From positions 1-54,728 of the forward strand of contig DVFT01000158.1 of assembly GCA_018713105.1 (NCBI GenBank): a stretch of 54,728 bases of DNA, read 5' to 3'. The notes under the pieces were generated by a model. It was given only the letters and a program-made list of their open reading frames with translations. It was not told where the DNA came from and searched no databases. Positions 51,944-54,728 of this stretch are shown in pieces. The stretch comes from Candidatus Limivivens merdigallinarum (GTDB lineage Bacteria > Bacillota > Clostridia > Lachnospirales > Lachnospiraceae). How positions within the stretch are numbered: position 1 is the first letter of the stretch; each line of letters begins with the position of its first letter. The translations under genes were made by a program, and so were the position numbers.

Positions 51944-53377
51944 TTATTTTACCACCACCACATTCATCATATTGGTCATGGTTTTTCCTTGGAATTGATT
52001 GGTTGCGGCATCGCCCGCCGTAAAGATGGTAACGTCTCCCTTTTTTACCATTCCTTTCTCACGCAGGATCTTGAGGGAATTCTTGATGATCTTCGCGGAA
52101 GACTCCTCCAACATTCCCTTGTAGGGGTATACACCCCAGTAGATCTGCATCCTTCTCATGGCACTGTCCTGGGGAGCCACACCGTAAATCGGCATCTCCG
52201 GGCGGAAATGGGAAATCAGGCGCGCCGTCTCACCGGTGAAAGTTGGGGTCACGATACAGCTGGCATTGAGTGCAACGGCTGTAGACACTGCCGCATAGCC
52301 AACCGCCTCGGAAATCTTGTTGTTGACCTTCTCCTTCTCGTTGTGGAAATGGCCCTGGTAATCCAGGTGGTGCTCTGTGGTCTCCGCAATCTTTGCCATC
52401 ATGCGGACTGCCTCCAGAGGATACTTGCCCATTGCCGTCTCACCAGACAGCATGATCGCATCCGTACCATCATAAATAGCATTTGCTACGTCCCCTGCCT
52501 CCGCTCTGGTCGGACGGGGATTGCGGATCATAGAATCCAGCATCTGGGTCGCCGTAATCACAGGCTTAAACTTTTCATTGCATTTTGCAATGATCTTCTT
52601 CTGGATATAAGGCACCTCATCCGCCGGGATTTCTACACCCAGGTCGCCGCGTGCTACCATGATTCCGTCCGCTGCATCGATGATGGAATCGATGTTCTCC
52701 ACCCCTTCTGCATTCTCAATCTTGGCAATAATCAGCATATCAGATCCGCCGTTTTCTTCAAGGAAGCTGCGGATCTCCTCCACACATTCCGCATTGCGCA
52801 CGAAAGAAGCCGCCACAAAATCAAACCGATGGGCAATTCCAAACAACAGGTCTTTCTTGTCCTGCTCTGTGACACCCGGCAGCATGATCTTCACATTGGG
52901 AACGTTGACTCCCTTCTTTTCCCCCAGCTCACCGCCATTCTCTACCGTACAATGGATCTCCCGCTCTGTAAGCTCATCTACCCTAAGGCCGATCAGCCCG
53001 TCGTCGATCAGGATCGTATCACCTGGTTTTACATCCTTTACCAGATTTTCATAGGTTACGGAAACTCTCGTGCCGTCCCCAATCTGCTCATCCATGCAGA
53101 GGGTGAAGGAATCTCCCTCCTTCAAGGTCACTTTTTTGCCATCCTTGAGTTTTCCAGTACGGATCTCAGGTCCCTTCGTATCCAGGAGCATGGCAACCGG
53201 CCGATCCAGTTCATCACGGATCTCCTCCAAAAGTTCAATCCGCTTCTCATGTTCCTCATGGCTTCCATGGGAAAAATTAAACCTTGCCACATCCATTCCG
53301 GAGAGAACCATCTCCGACAAAAGCTTCTTGTCACTGGTATTTGGACCCATTGTACAGACAATCTTTGTTTTTTTCAT
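51944..53377 (-). CDS. pyk: pyruvate kinase
   Basis: A 477-residue glycolytic enzyme making pyruvate and ATP from phosphoenolpyruvate and ADP. It begins TKIVCTMGPNTSDKKLL, has the MDVARFNFSHGSHEEH substrate region near 28, LLDTKGPEIRTG near 63, IIAKIENAEGVENID near 217 (catalytic Lys) and MVARGDLGVEIP near 243, with a C-terminal domain of usual length. No extra C-terminal PEP-utilising domain is present, unlike Bacillus. It lies 17 bases after the rhomboid-like gene. Confidence 0.97.
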   Translation of the reverse strand: MKKTKIVCTMGPNTSDKKLLSEMVLSGMDVARFNFSHGSHEEHEKRIELLEEIRDELDRPVAMLLDTKGPEIRTGKLKDGKKVTLKEGDSFTLCMDEQIGDGTRVSVTYENLVKDVKPGDTILIDDGLIGLRVDELTEREIHCTVENGGELGEKKGVNVPNVKIMLPGVTEQDKKDLLFGIAHRFDFVAASFVRNAECVEEIRSFLEENGGSDMLIIAKIENAEGVENIDSIIDAADGIMVARGDLGVEIPADEVPYIQKKIIAKCNEKFKPVITATQMLDSMIRNPRPTRAEAGDVANAIYDGTDAIMLSGETAMGKYPLEAVRMMAKIAETTEHHLDYQGHFHNEKEKVNNKISEAVGYAAVSTAVALNASCIVTPTFTGETARLISHFRPEMPIYGVAPQDSAMRRMQIYWGVYPYKGMLEESSAKIIKNSLKILREKGMVKKGDVTIFTAGDAATNQFQGKTMTNMMNVVVVK

Positions 53378-53394
53378 AATCTTAATCCCTCGCT

Positions 53395-54240
53395 TTACTT
53401 TTGTTTATGAATGTGCTCATGTGTGAACAGATGATCCTGACAGTATTCATAATTGCCGTCACATTTTGAGCAGTAGCGGAACTCCAGGCGGTCGTCGTCC
53501 AGCTCCGTGCGTCCGCAGACTGCACAGCGATGTCTCGGCTGCCCGCTTTTGGCCGCTGAATGAACTTCCCTTCTAAATGCCTGTTTCCTCTTCATCTCCT
53601 TAGGCGATACTCTCCTTACATTTCTTGTGGCCAGGAAATACACGATAAAGTTGAGCAGGGATACAAGAATAACCACTCTGCCCACCCAGTCGTTCTGCCA
53701 GAAAGAATATAAGATAAAAATTCCATACAGGATTCCCATCCATTTGATCTTGATGGGAATCAGGAAATAAAGAAGCACCTGCATATCCGGATAGCTGACT
53801 GCGAACGCCAGGAAGATGGACATATTTACATAGTAGGTACTGAACATCGCACCGAACGAAACGGGGCCGCCGTACACAAGGTACAAAATTCCATACAAAA
53901 CGAACGCCCCGATCAGCGTTGCAAGAAGACCGCCCAGAATATAGACATTATACCGGAATCTTCCCCAGGTCTGCTCCAAGGTATTCCCCAGGGAATAATA
54001 GAAAAACAGCATAATAATCGTGAAAAATCCAAAAGAATCCGGCGGAATGATCAGCCATGTAAGGATCCTCCATACCTGTCCGTGCAGGATATAGTATGGC
54101 TCCAGCGTCAGCCAGCCGAGTATTTCCGGAAAGAACAGCTCGATCAGATAACCCGCCGCGTAAAGTGCAATAATATAAGCCGACAGGTTGCGGATCGCAT
54201 ATCTGCCGAATTTTCTTTCCAGCTTGTTCAAAAACTTCAT
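53395..54240 (-). CDS. rhomboid-like membrane protein with C-terminal zinc ribbon
   Basis: A 281-residue protein with about six membrane segments and a soluble C-terminus. The loop HGQVWRILTW near residue 53 matches the rhomboid L1 WR motif, but the catalytic GxSG serine motif is replaced around VSFGAMFSTYY, so protease activity is doubtful. Residues about 235-275 hold CAVCGRTELDD...YCSKCDGNYEYCQDH, with five Cys and His for a zinc ribbon. It lies between corA and pyk. Function unknown. Confidence 0.75.
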   Translation of the reverse strand: MKFLNKLERKFGRYAIRNLSAYIIALYAAGYLIELFFPEILGWLTLEPYYILHGQVWRILTWLIIPPDSFGFFTIIMLFFYYSLGNTLEQTWGRFRYNVYILGGLLATLIGAFVLYGILYLVYGGPVSFGAMFSTYYVNMSIFLAFAVSYPDMQVLLYFLIPIKIKWMGILYGIFILYSFWQNDWVGRVVILVSLLNFIVYFLATRNVRRVSPKEMKRKQAFRREVHSAAKSGQPRHRCAVCGRTELDDDRLEFRYCSKCDGNYEYCQDHLFTHEHIHKQK

Positions 54241-54264
54241 ATCAGTCCCTTTCTTTTTTCAATT

Positions 54265-54728
54265 TCAGAACAGATCCTTCTTTGAGAAGATCAATGCAAC
54301 GAGCAAACTGATTCCCAATGAAATCAGGATCACAATCAGAAAGCCGAAATAATTTTCTGCAAAAGGCATCCCTTTGCTGTTTACGTTCATACCATAGGCG
54401 CTGAACACCATGTTCGGGATCGCCATCACAATCGTCACGGTAGTCAGGAATTTCATGACCACATTCTGGTTGTTGGAGATAACCGATGCAAATGCATCCA
54501 TGGTGCCGCTCAAGACACCGCTGTAAATATTAGCCATCTCAATTGCCTGCTTGTTCTCTACGATGACATCCTCCAGAAGATCCTCGTCCTCTGGATACTG
54601 CTTGATATTCTCGATCTTAAGGAGCTTCTCCAATACCACCTCATTGGAACGGAGAGAGGTCGTAAAGTAGAGAAGTGACTTCTCCAACTCCAGAAGTTCG
54701 ATCAATTCCTGATTTCTGGTGGATCCGT
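54265..54728 (-). CDS. CorA-family magnesium/divalent-cation transporter (partial, N-terminus outside window)
   Basis: The C-terminal 154 or so residues of a CorA channel; the frame is open to the window edge, with STRNQELIELLELEKSL upstream, so the gene continues beyond 54,728. The long helix leads into two membrane segments, the first ending in the selectivity signature YGMN (AYGMNVNSK), then a short loop and the C-terminal basic tail SKKDLF. The TTG at 54,705 is not the real start. It precedes the rhomboid-like gene by 24 bases. Confidence 0.9.
   Translation of the reverse strand, partial: GSTRNQELIELLELEKSLLYFTTSLRSNEVVLEKLLKIENIKQYPEDEDLLEDVIVENKQAIEMANIYSGVLSGTMDAFASVISNNQNVVMKFLTTVTIVMAIPNMVFSAYGMNVNSKGMPFAENYFGFLIVILISLGISLLVALIFSKKDLF

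Noticed and set aside
51989-53410. 473-codon plus-strand frame opposite pyk
   Set aside because: Antisense of pyruvate kinase, no start signal or domain.

Overview
The window looks like chromosomal DNA of a Gram-positive, spore-forming anaerobe of the class Clostridia, most probably a gut Lachnospiraceae. The evidence is a SCIFF (six cysteines in forty-five) peptide with its radical SAM maturase beside a fused secDF, a monofunctional CO dehydrogenase with CooF and an NAD(P)H oxidoreductase, a Pta-AckA acetate pathway, a BclA-like collagen spore-surface protein, AGGAGG ribosome-binding sites and sigma-A-type promoters. Genus assignment is not possible from the sequence alone. I see no rRNA, CRISPR array, insertion sequence, integrase or phage gene.

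Layout. 1-3 kb (+): a TIGR01906-type membrane protein, then two G3E/COG0523 GTPases, the first with a large His-rich metal-binding insert. 3-10.3 kb (-): scfA, scfB, secDF, recJ and an unknown membrane protein. 10.3-11.8 kb (+): a lipoprotein version of trigger factor with a 36-bp tandem repeat tail. 11.8-13.9 kb (-): an EF-G paralogue with altered GTPase motifs. 14.1-17.5 kb (+): aroF-tyrA-aroA (DAHP synthase, prephenate dehydrogenase, EPSP synthase). 17.6-21.7 kb (-): cooS, cooF, a pyridine-nucleotide oxidoreductase and a hotdog thioesterase. 21.7-28.6 kb (-): an OGG1-type DNA glycosylase, a glycosyltransferase/collagen-like protein pair, a P-loop kinase-like protein, a multidomain surface protein, DUF4003, YccF and a small frameshifted gene. 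28.8-29.6 kb (+): a secreted YHYH/Ig-like protein.

29.7-36.6 kb (-) holds the most system-like region: two head-to-tail paralogous cassettes, each encoding an ECF-type sigma factor, a multi-pass membrane protein with a shared signature, an ABC ATPase and an ABC-2 permease, in the same order with overlapping genes. 36.7-40 kb (-): yceD-rpmF and pta-ackA, next to divergent tmcAL (+), whose product uses acetate. 41.5-47.8 kb (-): a six-gene operon (zinc-finger membrane protein, polA, coaE, walJ, an ACT protein, UPF0210). 48 kb (+): tRNA-Leu(CAA) and a decayed LD-carboxypeptidase remnant. 48.6-54.7 kb (-): corA (cut by the window end), a rhomboid-like zinc-ribbon protein, pyk, an LTA-synthase-like enzyme and a diaminopimelate decarboxylase in a tight tandem run.

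Most genes are housekeeping. The parts that merit follow-up are the duplicated sigma/ABC cassettes, the SCIFF locus, the collagen/glycosyltransferase pair, the lipoprotein trigger factor, the CODH-FNOR cluster, and two reading-frame lesions at 28.5 and 48.1 kb. Functions are inferred from motifs recognised by eye; no database search was run.
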